Below the pieces are notes generated by a model. It saw only the letters and a program-made list of their open reading frames with translations. It did no database searches and was not told where the DNA came from. A stretch of 64,000 bases of DNA, taken from NCBI RefSeq assembly GCF_010993955.1, contig NZ_WIXL01000010.1, positions 46,693 to 110,692 of the forward strand, given 5' to 3'. Position numbers and translations under genes: made by a program. The DNA comes from Oceanobacillus halotolerans. GTDB lineage: Bacteria > Bacillota > Bacilli > Bacillales > Amphibacillaceae. Below are positions 34,795-43,412 of this stretch, one piece after another; the first letter of the stretch is position 1, and each line of letters opens with the position of its first letter.

Positions 34795-34894
34795 ACTTAC
34801 ATCCTCCTTTAAGATAGTCGTCATTATTTTAAGCCAAAATGTTGGATATATTCGGATTATGTAATGTATATAAATATACTTGGAGATGATTCTG

Positions 34895-36184
34895 ATGAAG
34901 AAGTTTTTGCCGTTAGTATGGTTTACGATAATCGTTTTGGTGCTCGGTTGTAACCAAAACCAAGATAATCAGTCGCTGAATGAACAGTTAACTGGTCAAT
35001 GGACAGGTATGATTCAAATTCCGGAACAACCACTTTTTTTTATTGTAGAATTTGAACAAGGAGATGAGTTTTCTGGAAACATCAGTATTCCAGTTCAAGG
35101 TGTTGAAAGTTATCCATTGTCGTCGATAAAAGTGGAAGATTCCACGGTTTTGTTTTTAATGGAGGTACAAGGACAATTTATTTCATTTGAAGGGACAGTG
35201 GATGGCAAATCGTTAGAAGGTACGTTTAAACAACATGGACAATCCTATCCATTTCAGCTTACGAAAGGATCCTATAAGGAAGAGGAATCTGATGATGAGG
35301 GAACCTTTTTAACCGTTGAAACAAATGAAGGGGAGCTTTATGGTGAATTAGAAACACCTGATACAGAAAGGCCACATCCAATTGCAATTATTATCCCAGG
35401 GTCTGGTCCAACCGATCGTAATGGAAATGCCGTGAACGGGAGAAATGACAGTCTTAAAATGCTTGCCGAAAGTTTATCGGAACAGGGTGTTGCTAGTCTT
35501 CGGTATGATAAGCGTGGTGCTGGTAAAAATGAGTCTGCAATAATACAAGAAGAAGAACTTCAATTCGAGCAATTTGTAGAGGATGCAAAGCATTGGGTAA
35601 ACATGTTAGAGAGCGAGGACTATACGGAAATTGGTATTATTGGTCATAGTCAAGGATCACTCGTAGGAATGCTTGCCGCAGAGGAACCGAGTGTTGATTT
35701 CTTTATTTCACTTGCAGGGGCAGGACGTCCGATTGACGAAGTATTATATGATCAATTAAGTGAGCAGTTATCTGAGGATTTATTGGAAGAAAGTGTTGAA
35801 ATTATGGATCAATTAAAGAAGGGGAATGAGGTCGAGCAGGTTAGCACAGCCTTACAAAGTGTATTTCGTCCTTCTGTACAAGGATTTACATCGTCCTGGA
35901 TGCAATACGACCCAGTTATGGAAATCGGGAAATTGACCATCCCAACGTTAATTGTCAATGGGGAAAATGATATCCAAGTACCTGTTACGGAAGCGGAGAT
36001 GCTACATGAGGCAAAAGAGGATGCTAAACTTTTAGTGATACCTCAAATGAATCATGTACTAAAGGAAGCACCTGCAGATCGACAGGAAAATCTCCAAACC
36101 TATGCTGATCCTTCCTTGCCATTAGCGGAAGGATTAATCGAGGGGATCATGTCCTTTTTAAAGGAAAGCCAAGTAACAGAGTGA
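34895..36184 (+). CDS. Secreted lipoprotein alpha/beta hydrolase
   Basis: This 429-residue protein has a lipobox (VLVLGC), an N-terminal beta domain (TGQWTGMIQIPEQPLFFIVE ... LEGTFKQHG) and a C-terminal alpha/beta hydrolase. The oxyanion region is IIIPGSGPTDRNGNAVNG. The nucleophile is in GIIGHSQGSLVGM, the acid probably Asp of NGENDIQVP, and the base His of PQMNHVLK. The lipid anchor implies action outside the membrane, on an ester or peptide of unknown nature. The ATG at 34895 is 9 bases after GGAG. A metallo-hydrolase gene follows 66 bases later. Confidence 0.85.
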   Translation: MKKFLPLVWFTIIVLVLGCNQNQDNQSLNEQLTGQWTGMIQIPEQPLFFIVEFEQGDEFSGNISIPVQGVESYPLSSIKVEDSTVLFLMEVQGQFISFEGTVDGKSLEGTFKQHGQSYPFQLTKGSYKEEESDDEGTFLTVETNEGELYGELETPDTERPHPIAIIIPGSGPTDRNGNAVNGRNDSLKMLAESLSEQGVASLRYDKRGAGKNESAIIQEEELQFEQFVEDAKHWVNMLESEDYTEIGIIGHSQGSLVGMLAAEEPSVDFFISLAGAGRPIDEVLYDQLSEQLSEDLLEESVEIMDQLKKGNEVEQVSTALQSVFRPSVQGFTSSWMQYDPVMEIGKLTIPTLIVNGENDIQVPVTEAEMLHEAKEDAKLLVIPQMNHVLKEAPADRQENLQTYADPSLPLAEGLIEGIMSFLKESQVTE

Positions 36185-36250
36185 CCTAGTTAGTAATGAT
36201 TGTGCTAGGATGAAAGAAGAAACGTTCATTTTTAATGGGGAGGTAATAAC

Positions 36251-37198
36251 ATGTTGGACAAAGATCCGATTCAATTAGATAAACGGATTTATTTAATTGA
36301 TGGATTCGATTTAACTGTACCGGAGCGGACGGGTACCTATGTCATAAAAGAGGATGCATTAACAATTGTAGAAACGGGTCCGAGCCCTTCGGTGAAATAT
36401 ATTAAACAAGGACTTGAGAAATTAGGATATACCTTGGATCAAGTCAAGTATATTATCGTAACGCACATCCACTTAGATCATGCTGGTGGAGCTGGCTTGC
36501 TACTAAAAGAGTGCCCGAACGCGAGTGTTGTCGTTCACCCGAAAGGTGCCAGACACTTGGTAGATCCTACAAAATTAGCTAGAGGAGCACGAGCGATTTA
36601 TGGTGATAGCTTTTCTGAACTATTTGATCCAATTGTTCCCGTTCCCGAAGATCGTCTACTTATTAAGGGGGAAGGGAATACGCTAGCAATAAGTGATACC
36701 TGTACGTTGAAATTTTTAGATACACCAGGTCATGCAAAGCATCATTTTAGTATTTATGATCCTGTCAGTCATGGCATGTTCACTGGGGATACTGTTGGAG
36801 TTCGCTATGAACAATTAGTACGTGATGGGGTTGATTTTTTTCTGCCATCCACTTCGCCAAATCACTTTGATCCCGAGGCAATGCAGGAATCCATTGATCG
36901 GATGCTTGATATGAATTTGGATCGCATTTATTATGGTCACTTTGGAATGACAGAGAAAGTGGAACTAGCTCTACATAAGGTGTCTGAATGGCTTGATATT
37001 TTTGTAGAAGAAGGGGAACAAGTGGTCGCGGAAGGAAAGGGGTATGATGAACTCGCCCAACGTCTATTGGAGCATGTCAAAGAGCATTTACGGACATTAT
37101 ATGTGGACGATGACCACGATGTCTATATTTTAATTAATCTTGATATGCAAGTAAGTGCATTAGGAATTATTGATTATTTTAAAAAGTTGAAGCACTAG
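36251..37198 (+). CDS. MBL-fold metallo-hydrolase
   Basis: This 315-residue protein of the metallo-beta-lactamase fold has no signal peptide. The metal-binding motif is THIHLDHAGG (HxHxDH), with later ligands in FLDTPGHAKHH (His), GMFTGDTVGVRY (Asp) and YYGHFG (His). The extended C-terminal helical part is typical of cytosolic hydrolases acting on thioesters or phosphodiesters. The substrate is unknown. It has a GGGGAGG site and may be co-transcribed with the upstream lipoprotein hydrolase. Confidence 0.85.
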   Translation: MLDKDPIQLDKRIYLIDGFDLTVPERTGTYVIKEDALTIVETGPSPSVKYIKQGLEKLGYTLDQVKYIIVTHIHLDHAGGAGLLLKECPNASVVVHPKGARHLVDPTKLARGARAIYGDSFSELFDPIVPVPEDRLLIKGEGNTLAISDTCTLKFLDTPGHAKHHFSIYDPVSHGMFTGDTVGVRYEQLVRDGVDFFLPSTSPNHFDPEAMQESIDRMLDMNLDRIYYGHFGMTEKVELALHKVSEWLDIFVEEGEQVVAEGKGYDELAQRLLEHVKEHLRTLYVDDDHDVYILINLDMQVSALGIIDYFKKLKH

Positions 37199-37217
37199 GA
37201 GACATACATAATAATAG

Positions 37218-37255
37218 CACCTGACATTATGTTATATTATTTGTCAGGTGTTATT
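37218..37255. terminator. Hairpin between convergent genes
   Basis: GCACCTGACA pairs with TGTCAGGTGT (with one mismatch) across an AT-rich loop. Its right arm overlaps the stop codon of the minus-strand gene. Confidence 0.6.
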
Positions 37256-37837
37256 CATTTCCAACCATTTCTTAATTAAATGATCAACACGTGCCCTCCT
37301 AGAGGCGCTTAGTAAGTATTCTTTATCAAGTATTTCAGCATCATTTTTGTGAATTTGGTACATTCGTTCTGCCCATTCATAGTCATCTGTCCATTCTGGA
37401 TTTTTAGGTTGTGAAACTATAGCTGATTCTAATCGATGAATAATAATATCTTCTATACCTATTACAAAAACTCGTCGGCCACTTGCTAATTCCATGCTAG
37501 TAATTTTATCTAGATTTCCTTCAAGAAAGTTACTTGGTATTTCAATTGATACCTCTAGTTCCTCATGATACCAACTACGGCCTTCCTTTATAAAGCCGAG
37601 TTCCATTGTTAATAATTCATTAAATTTATCCCATCCGTCAGTAATTAGATCTATATCGTACGTTGTATAATTATTTCTTGTATATATCTCAACGGATAAT
37701 CCGCCAACTATTATGGGTTTAATACAATCCTTTTGAAAATACTCTGTTAACAAAGCACACATTTCAATCATTCTTTCATGTTTCGATAAATGTACAAGCT
37801 TGTCGAATTCTCTTTTCAATTCAATCAGTTGGATCAT
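37244..37837 (-). CDS. Nucleotidyltransferase-fold protein (DUF6036-like)
   Basis: This 197-residue protein has the nucleotidyltransferase core: a GG-S motif with the paired acidic residues in IIVGGLSVEIYTRNNYTTYD followed by IDLIT, then a later conserved block GIEDIIIHRLESA. This layout resembles DUF6036 and AbiEii-type enzymes, some of which are toxins in type IV systems. The rest is helical with a basic end (ASRRARVDHLIKKWLEM). Its start overlaps the end of the small basic gene upstream by 17 bases, so translation is probably coupled. Whether the pair acts as a toxin-antitoxin module is inference. Confidence 0.68.
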   Translation of the reverse strand: MIQLIELKREFDKLVHLSKHERMIEMCALLTEYFQKDCIKPIIVGGLSVEIYTRNNYTTYDIDLITDGWDKFNELLTMELGFIKEGRSWYHEELEVSIEIPSNFLEGNLDKITSMELASGRRVFVIGIEDIIIHRLESAIVSQPKNPEWTDDYEWAERMYQIHKNDAEILDKEYLLSASRRARVDHLIKKWLEMNNT

Positions 37838-38060
37838 AATATATCTTTCGCTTTCCGATTATTTTCATTTTTCCTTCACGTTTTGCCCTTTCTACACTTG
37901 CTTTGGTGATTTTCGTTATTGCATTCCGTTCATCTATTGTCCTTGGTCTATTTCTTTTAATACGCGGGATATTACTGCGTTTAGAACGTATTTGCAAATT
38001 AACTGATCGGCGTCTAGCTTTTATATTCCTTTCAATTTGATTCATTTTAACGGTACGCAT
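37821..38060 (-). CDS. Small very basic protein paired with the nucleotidyltransferase
   Basis: This 79-residue protein is about one third Arg and Lys (NIKARRRSVNLQIRSKRSNI ... VERAKREGKMKIIGKRK). It has no clear helix-turn-helix and is unrecognised. A GGGGGTG site precedes the start at a somewhat long distance; an internal ATG (MNQIERN) is an alternative start. Charge suggests binding to nucleic acid. Overlap with the downstream gene implies a functional pair. Confidence 0.6.
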   Translation of the reverse strand: MRTVKMNQIERNIKARRRSVNLQIRSKRSNIPRIKRNRPRTIDERNAITKITKASVERAKREGKMKIIGKRKIYYDPTD

Positions 38061-38193
38061 TAATCATAACACCCCCACATTTACTTATCTTAATTTTATA
38101 ACATTATGGCTATTATATCCACAAACATACCAAAAAGAATTATCTATGTTGTATTTCTCGGTCTTCAGTCAATCCTTGTAAATTCGGTTGATC

Positions 38194-38583
38194 TCAGTCA
38201 TCTTTTGTTTTCATAAACGTTAAAATAACAAAGAACAAAAAGCTTAGTAGTAAAATGGTTCCACCAACAATAAAGAAAACCGTAACGAATGAATCAGGAA
38301 GGTTGAAAGGTCTTAGATAGTATAGCCACATTCCGACTGTTAAGCCAATTGCTCCAATGATTGCAGCATAAACATGTAGTGCTGCAAGGAGTTTATTCGT
38401 TGGTGTGTATATTTTGTAATATACTGACCATGCAAATAGTGTTAACCAGCCGACAACAAGTATGTGAGCGTGTACGGTACGAAATTCGTATCCACCTGCA
38501 CCTGCCATGTGTGATCCTAAGAATGCACCAATTAATGCAAAAATTGCTGAAAATCGAAGTAAGGTTTTACTATATGTATTCAA
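38194..38583 (-). CDS. Small four-helix membrane protein resembling a cytochrome oxidase subunit I fragment
   Basis: This 129-residue protein has four hydrophobic helices. The segment TVHAHILVVGWLTLFAW resembles the heme-binding helix of heme-copper oxidase subunit I. The protein looks complete (its own ribosome binding site and start, four helices) and not truncated. Similar stand-alone proteins are usually annotated as hypothetical or cytochrome-c-oxidase-like. Heme binding through HAH is inference. It is followed on the upstream side by a large repeat F. Confidence 0.68.
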   Translation of the reverse strand: MNTYSKTLLRFSAIFALIGAFLGSHMAGAGGYEFRTVHAHILVVGWLTLFAWSVYYKIYTPTNKLLAALHVYAAIIGAIGLTVGMWLYYLRPFNLPDSFVTVFFIVGGTILLLSFLFFVILTFMKTKDD

Positions 38584-38704
38584 ACTTTCCCTCTCCTTTT
38601 ATTATGTATTGGTCTATGTGTACACCACTATATTTTACTATGAATCAAGGATGTCGTCACACTTTTATACCTGTTTCGCATACTATGTTGTTTTTCCTTA
38701 TGGC

Positions 38705-39215
38705 ATTTTTTCTAAAAGATTGATGTTTTTTTCAGTAAGAATCTTAATGAACAGTTGATAGATTATGCGCAATAGTTTAGCTATGAATACCGCTACGGAA
38801 ATACACTTCGCTTTCCGCAGACGGCTGTTGAGCCTCCTCGTGCTACGCACTGCGGGGTCTCACCTATGCCTCTTTTCCTGCAGGAGTCTTCGTGTATTTC
38901 CTCCGCTAGTTATGCACTATTTTACTTCTTATCAATGCACTGCTAATACAAGGCTTGATTGGAGCGTAGGACAGTCGACTCCTGCAGGAAAAGCACGTGT
39001 CCGAAGACCCCGTAGGAAGTGATCTTCTTCCAAGGAGGCTAAGGCCGTGCCTGCGGTAAAGAAGACACTGTGAAAACGTAAAGTTTGAACAGATGTCGCA
39101 CTTGTGCCCGTGGTGAAAGCGACTGTCCGGAGCGAAAATCAACCATACTATTTTACTACGCATTATATAGAAACTGTGACGTTAAGAAAACAACAAAGTG
39201 TACGAAAGGAGAATA
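38705..39215. repeat. Repeat family F, long copy 1
   Basis: This mosaic palindromic element of about 500 bp contains CTACGGAAATACACTTCGCT, TTGAGCCTCCTCGTGCTACG, GCAGGAGTCTTCGTGTATTT, a central CTATTTTACTTCTTATCAA, GGACAGTCGACTCCTGCAGG, GAAGACACTGTGAAAACG, CGCACTTGTGCCCGTGG and an end AAGAAAACAACAAAGTG. The two halves are partly inverse to each other. There is no coding content. Confidence 0.7.
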
Positions 39216-39239
39216 TCTTATTATTGGTTAAAAAACAGG

Positions 39240-39269
39240 TTGACAGGTGAAGTGTACTAATTATATAAT
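39240..39269 (+). promoter_or_regulatory. Promoter of the YtrA-type operon
   Basis: TTGACA (39240-39245) and a perfect TATAAT (39264-39269) are 18 bases apart. Operator 1 lies over the -10. Confidence 0.75.
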
Positions 39270-39337
39270 ACACCACATAAGATGTATTAATCGGTTCATA
39301 CATTTTTATGCCTAAAGTGTATTAATGGATTAATACA
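39252..39337. promoter_or_regulatory. Three GntR/YtrA-type operator sites
   Basis: Site 1 (39252-39273) is GTGTACTAA...AATACAC over the -10. Site 2 (about 39284-39303) is TGTATTAATCGGTTCATACA. Site 3 (39318-39337) is the perfect palindrome TGTATTAATGGATTAATACA. The shared core TGTATTAAT suggests repression by the GntR protein encoded directly downstream. Confidence 0.7.
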
Positions 39338-39380
39338 ATAAGACATTAGTCAAACAACAGAGAGTATAGGGGCTGTGTTT

Positions 39381-39752
39381 ATGAAGGTAGATTTTAACAA
39401 GCGGGATCCTGTTTATGTGCAAGTAGTGCGGCATTTTAAAGAACAAATTGCTAAAGGAATGCTTGAACCAGGACAAGAAATCCCATCAAGAAGAGAATTA
39501 GCAAATCAATTAAAAATAAATCCAAATACAGCTCAACGTGCATATAAGGAAATGGAGGGACAAGGATTGATTTATACGGAACGAAATTTACCAAGCAAAA
39601 TTACCAAAGATGAAAAAGTCCTTGGATCTGTAAGAGAAGAACTTATTGTTGAGGCAGTAGATTCCTTCATCGCATCCATTCGTCCAATTGATGTTTCTGT
39701 TGAGGAAGTATTGGATTTGGTAAAAGAAAAATATGAGCAAGAAAAGAAGTAG
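39381..39752 (+). CDS. ytrA: YtrA-subfamily GntR transcriptional regulator
   Basis: This 123-residue repressor has an N-terminal winged helix (PVYVQVVRHFKEQIAKGMLE, PGQEIPSRRELANQLKINPN, TAQRAYKEMEGQGLIYTERN) and a short C-terminal dimer helix of the YtrA type. Members usually respond to cell-envelope antibiotics and control the ABC genes behind them. The ATG at 39381 lies 8 bases after TAGGGG, while a GTG at 39375 is too near. It is the first gene of a four-gene operon with spacings of 12 bases, an ATGA overlap and about 12 bases. Confidence 0.85.
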   Translation: MKVDFNKRDPVYVQVVRHFKEQIAKGMLEPGQEIPSRRELANQLKINPNTAQRAYKEMEGQGLIYTERNLPSKITKDEKVLGSVREELIVEAVDSFIASIRPIDVSVEEVLDLVKEKYEQEKK

Positions 39753-39764
39753 GGAGGGGTACAG

Positions 39765-40454
39765 ATGATCGAGGTAAAAGAATTGATAAAAAAGTTTGGA
39801 CGTAAAAAGGTGCTGGATGGTGTTTCATTTACAGCAAACAAAGGTGAGATTACGTGTCTAATTGGTATAAATGGTGTAGGAAAAACAACGATCTTAAATG
39901 CAATAATGGCACTAACTCCAATCCATGGTGGTGAAATTTTAATAGATGGGAAAGCCATTCATAAAGATAGCTATGAAAAAATAACCTTTATCCCAGACGC
40001 TATTACGATGTTGCCACAAATGCGGATCGCCGACGCAATGGAATTTATGGCGGATTTCTATGAATCTTGGAACCAAGAACGAGCAACAGAGATGCTTCGC
40101 TTTTTTAAGTTGAAGGAAACTGAACGGATATCTAGTCTGTCGAAAGGAAATACCGCAAAAGTAAATTTGTTACTCGGTTTGGCATTGGATGTGGATTACG
40201 TCTTAATGGATGAGCCGTTTTCAGGGATTGATATGTTTAGCAGGGAGCAAATCGCTGATGTGTTTACGAGCCATTTAATTGAAGATAGAGGGGTTATTAT
40301 TACAACACACGAAATACATGATATCGAACATTTAATTGATAAAGCGATCTTACTTGATAATGGAACTGTATTAAAAGCGTTCAATACAGAAGATCTACGA
40401 GAGAGTGAAGGGAAATCAGTGACAGATGTGATGAGAGAGGTGTATCAAGGATGA
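39765..40454 (+). CDS. ABC transporter ATPase (YtrB-like)
   Basis: This 229-residue ATP-binding subunit has Walker A GINGVGKTT, the signature-like SSLSKGNTAKVNLLLGLAL, Walker B DYVLMDEPFSGID and the switch His in IITTHEIHDIE. The signature reads LSKGN instead of LSGGQ, which is usual in the YtrB/BcrA-like branch. It should power the permease gene that overlaps its stop codon (ATGA). Confidence 0.9.
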   Translation: MIEVKELIKKFGRKKVLDGVSFTANKGEITCLIGINGVGKTTILNAIMALTPIHGGEILIDGKAIHKDSYEKITFIPDAITMLPQMRIADAMEFMADFYESWNQERATEMLRFFKLKETERISSLSKGNTAKVNLLLGLALDVDYVLMDEPFSGIDMFSREQIADVFTSHLIEDRGVIITTHEIHDIEHLIDKAILLDNGTVLKAFNTEDLRESEGKSVTDVMREVYQG

Positions 40455-41284
40455 ATCGATATCTTAAGTTAGTAAACTTTGAATTCAATCGTTTTGTGAA
40501 AATATATGTAGTACTACTAGCTATTACATTGATAACACAAATCATTGGTGTCATTTTGAAATCAAGAGAATATGTGGCCAATGCAAATGAGGCGATTTAT
40601 CAAGAACAATTGTCTACGTCTGAATTTCTTAGTCAGTACGGAACGATGAGCTTTGATACAATTGTAAGAAGTGTCTGGTTTCTCGGACCAATTGCTTTAT
40701 GTGCTGGAGCAGTAGCCTTTTATATTTTTCTTATTTGGTATCGTGATTGGTTTGGAAAAAACACGTTTATTTATCGACTATTGATGCTACCTACAGCAAG
40801 ACTAAATGTTTTCTTAGCAAAGGGAACAACCATTCTTTTAGTGACACTAGGATTTATAGGTTTTCAACTTATCATCTTACCAATTGAGACGACGATTTTA
40901 AAATGGATCGTTCCAAAAGATTTTCGTGTCGATATGGGTGTACACGAAATTATTGGGGCAATTCCAGAGTTGCATCTTATATTCCCACAAAGCTTTATTG
41001 AATTTGTATTGTCCTATGGTGCAGGTATGATGGTTGTATTTGTGCTATTTACAGCTATTTTACTTGAGCGAAGTTTTCGGTGGAAAGGGATTCTAATGGG
41101 AGTTGCTTATGGAGTTGTTGCACTGTTTATTATGCTGTCCCCATTATTAGTGCAGGACTTTGTTGTAGATGGCTATTTTTATATAAGTGAAATGGTACTG
41201 CTTGAGGTATTAGTTGGTTGCATTGTAATCGCATTATCGATTTGGTTTAGTAACTATTTATTGAAACGAAAGATCCGTGTGTAA
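40451..41284 (+). CDS. ABC transporter permease (YtrC/D-like)
   Basis: This 277-residue membrane protein has about six hydrophobic helices (IYVVLLAITLITQIIGVIL; FLGPIALCAGAVAFYIFLIW; TILLVTLGFIGFQLIILPI; and three more near the C-terminus). A charged loop with DWFGKNTFIYRLLMLPTARL precedes the second membrane pair. It is probably the sole permease of a homodimeric exporter or sensor-type complex with the upstream ATPase. The substrate is unknown. Confidence 0.82.
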   Translation: MNRYLKLVNFEFNRFVKIYVVLLAITLITQIIGVILKSREYVANANEAIYQEQLSTSEFLSQYGTMSFDTIVRSVWFLGPIALCAGAVAFYIFLIWYRDWFGKNTFIYRLLMLPTARLNVFLAKGTTILLVTLGFIGFQLIILPIETTILKWIVPKDFRVDMGVHEIIGAIPELHLIFPQSFIEFVLSYGAGMMVVFVLFTAILLERSFRWKGILMGVAYGVVALFIMLSPLLVQDFVVDGYFYISEMVLLEVLVGCIVIALSIWFSNYLLKRKIRV

Positions 41285-41296
41285 GGAGGGGAAATG

Positions 41297-42547
41297 ATGA
41301 AAAAATATTGGAAACTAATCACATTGACAATCATTATTATGGCAGGTATTGGAACATTTTATATTTATGATAGCCTAGCAGCAGATGCCTATCCAGCCTT
41401 TACAATTGAAACAAATAGTGGGAATGAAGAAGTGATAGAAAACCTATTGATAAATGCCCATTATGGAACAGGACAAAACATTCAACCTGTGCAAATTACA
41501 AAAGATGAAGCTATTTATGCTAATGAGCGTTCTTTTTTTGAACGGTTAGATGGAGCGTACTTATCCCCTGAGCGAAAACACCTGCAAGAGAATTATCGGA
41601 ACTTTATGAGGGGAAAGGCCATTTATGGATCGTTCTATGAGGATGAGGAATATCTCGTATATGCCAATGTCAATATTGATACAAGTGCACTTGAAGCTCG
41701 ATCCTCCAGCATTGAGGTTTCTATGTTAGACAAAGGAACGGATGAAACAACATCGTTTGTATACGATATTCCACATAGTTCTGAAGTGAATCATGTAGCA
41801 CTCCAGGATGTGCAGTTAGTAAATGATAATGTTACGCTTATTACACAAAATCATTCTCGCTCGCAAGGGAATTTAGCGATTCATGTTTATGAATTCGATG
41901 CACAATCTCATGAACTTATACGAGAGGAAAGCATCATTTCAGATCAAGCACAAGAGCAAAATCAGTTTACAGATATGTTCATGCTAAATGAAACAGATCC
42001 TATGTCTTCAAAAGACTATGCTGTTTTTCGAAATGTGGTACGGGAAGAAATTAGGAACAATGATGGAACCTACTCACATGAGGAAATTAGCAATGAATTG
42101 ATTGCCTATAATCTTGAATCAGGAAAGATCGAGGACATTACATTGACGGAAGAGCTTAAAGAGTTTGGTCGTGTAAATTTGTTCGATGGTACTAATCTTT
42201 ATTTCACGAAGTCTATCGAAAATGGATTAGAAGTAGTTTCTTATAATATAAAGGATAAGAAAATTGAGAACGAAATGACAGTAGAATTAGATCAAGTAGA
42301 AAGTAGCCAAGCTCCATCATTTCCAATGGTTAATGAAGGTGGTAGAGAACTCGCGCACCTTACCGTACATGATAAAAACTTATATATACTATCACGAATA
42401 GGCAATGTTGAAGAACCAGCAGACTTAATTGTTATTGATTTAGAAACAGAGGAAACCATTTATGAGGGAGAGATTTCCGAAAAAGGCCAAAATCGAGATT
42501 CAGATGAGAAATATGAGTTAACTATAACAGGTATTGAAGTGAATTAG
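41297..42547 (+). CDS. Membrane-anchored extracellular protein of the ytr-like operon
   Basis: This 416-residue protein has one N-terminal hydrophobic anchor (LITLTIIIMAGIGTFYIYDS) and a large, acidic outer domain. The domain has repeating beta-strand features (NEEVIENLLINAHYGTG; LIAYNLESGKIEDITL; SYNIKDKKIENEMTVELD; LIVIDLETEETIYEGEI) that recall beta-propeller blades. I do not recognise the family. Position as last gene of the operon suggests an outer partner of the ABC complex. AGGAGG is 7 bases before the ATG at 41297, with an alternative ATG at 41294. Confidence 0.72.
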   Translation: MKKYWKLITLTIIIMAGIGTFYIYDSLAADAYPAFTIETNSGNEEVIENLLINAHYGTGQNIQPVQITKDEAIYANERSFFERLDGAYLSPERKHLQENYRNFMRGKAIYGSFYEDEEYLVYANVNIDTSALEARSSSIEVSMLDKGTDETTSFVYDIPHSSEVNHVALQDVQLVNDNVTLITQNHSRSQGNLAIHVYEFDAQSHELIREESIISDQAQEQNQFTDMFMLNETDPMSSKDYAVFRNVVREEIRNNDGTYSHEEISNELIAYNLESGKIEDITLTEELKEFGRVNLFDGTNLYFTKSIENGLEVVSYNIKDKKIENEMTVELDQVESSQAPSFPMVNEGGRELAHLTVHDKNLYILSRIGNVEEPADLIVIDLETEETIYEGEISEKGQNRDSDEKYELTITGIEVN

Positions 42548-42552
42548 GGAGT

Positions 42553-42582
42553 AAAAAGGACTGCATGGTGCAGTCCTTTTTA
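42553..42582. terminator. Bidirectional terminator at end of ytr-like operon
   Basis: AAAAAGGACTGCA pairs perfectly with TGCAGTCCTTTTT across 3 bases. Confidence 0.9.
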
Positions 42583-42587
42583 CTTCA

Positions 42588-43136
42588 TTAGTCATCATTA
42601 TCTGGGAATTGTGAAGCAGGTAATGGTGTAATAGGGTCAAGGCAAGTGATACCACAGAAACAATTTAGATCCACTGTTATACAAATTCCTGTTGCTTGGA
42701 AATCTCGGATACTATTGCCAGGGAAGTAATCACATACATCATCCCCACCTGGTCCTGGAGTAGAACCACCTTCTGTTACAGGAAGTAATAGCTCAAGTCT
42801 TACGCAGCATTCTTCATCATCGACAAATTCTTTTGCACGGAAGATTGGTGTTTCGACACATCCAAAGTACGTGTTAGGAGATCCTCCTAGTTGTGCTTGG
42901 TAAACCCCACTTCCGATGAATGGCTCACACTCACCTTTACAGTAAAGAATAAATGGGATTGTATCGTTTACTGGTGTAGTTCCATTGATACCTGCTGGTG
43001 AAAGTAACTGCTCAATAGAGTTCTCACAGCCTGTGGAGCAGCAACCATTATCATTATTGTTTGCTACTTCATCCTGAGCTGCGACAATATCTCTCACCAC
43101 ATCACATACACAATTATCAGTTGGTCCAAGACTCAT
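42588..43136 (-). CDS. CotY/CotZ-family spore coat (crust) protein
   Basis: This 182-residue, cysteine-rich protein of the spore outer coat or crust belongs to a family that self-assembles through disulfide bonds. Visible family features are VCDVVRDIVAAQDEV, NGCCSTGCENSIEQLLSP, TIPFILYCKGECEPFIG, FRAKEFVDDEECCVRLELL and GICITVDLNCFCGITCLDP. A glycine/proline stretch (GGSTPGPGGDD) sits in the second half. Late mother-cell expression is expected, though no sigma-K promoter was pinned down. The start follows an AAGGAGA site. Confidence 0.88.
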   Translation of the reverse strand: MSLGPTDNCVCDVVRDIVAAQDEVANNNDNGCCSTGCENSIEQLLSPAGINGTTPVNDTIPFILYCKGECEPFIGSGVYQAQLGGSPNTYFGCVETPIFRAKEFVDDEECCVRLELLLPVTEGGSTPGPGGDDVCDYFPGNSIRDFQATGICITVDLNCFCGITCLDPITPLPASQFPDNDD

Positions 43137-43230
43137 TTAAATTTCTCCTTTCTACCTTTTTAGTTATTACAGTAATAAGCTATGTAGAAATAGATTTGTT
43201 GGTTGTTTAATAGTCTATCTCGGGGAGAAA

Positions 43231-43302
43231 ATGAGTACATTGTCCAATAGATTAGGTAGATTGAGCGGTTATCCTGCGATAAATGCCAACACTAGAATAT
43301 AA
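43231..43302 (+). CDS. Possible 23-residue peptide
   Basis: An ATG 4 bases after CGGGGAG opens MSTLSNRLGRLSGYPAINAN and ends three codons later. A terminator lies 80 bases on, with no other plus-strand gene between. It could be a small peptide, an sRNA or a relic. Support is weak. Confidence 0.25.
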   Translation: MSTLSNRLGRLSGYPAINANTRI

Positions 43303-43382
43303 AATAGAACATACTAATATAGTAAATCTTTACAAGGCCTGTAATAGATTTGTCTGCCAAAAACCCATGTGTACGTGTATTT

Positions 43383-43409
43383 GACCAGCTGATCACTGGT
43401 CTTTTTTTG
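43383..43409 (+). terminator. Terminator without an assigned gene
   Basis: GACCAG pairs with CTGGTC across 7 bases, followed by TTTTTTT. The preceding operon already ends at 42582, so this must close a separate short transcript. Confidence 0.7.
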
Positions 43410-43412
43410 TTT

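Noticed and set aside
38765..39163. Open frames on both strands near 39 kb
   Set aside because: They lie fully inside the GC-rich palindromic repeat F1 and have no coding signature or ribosome binding site.
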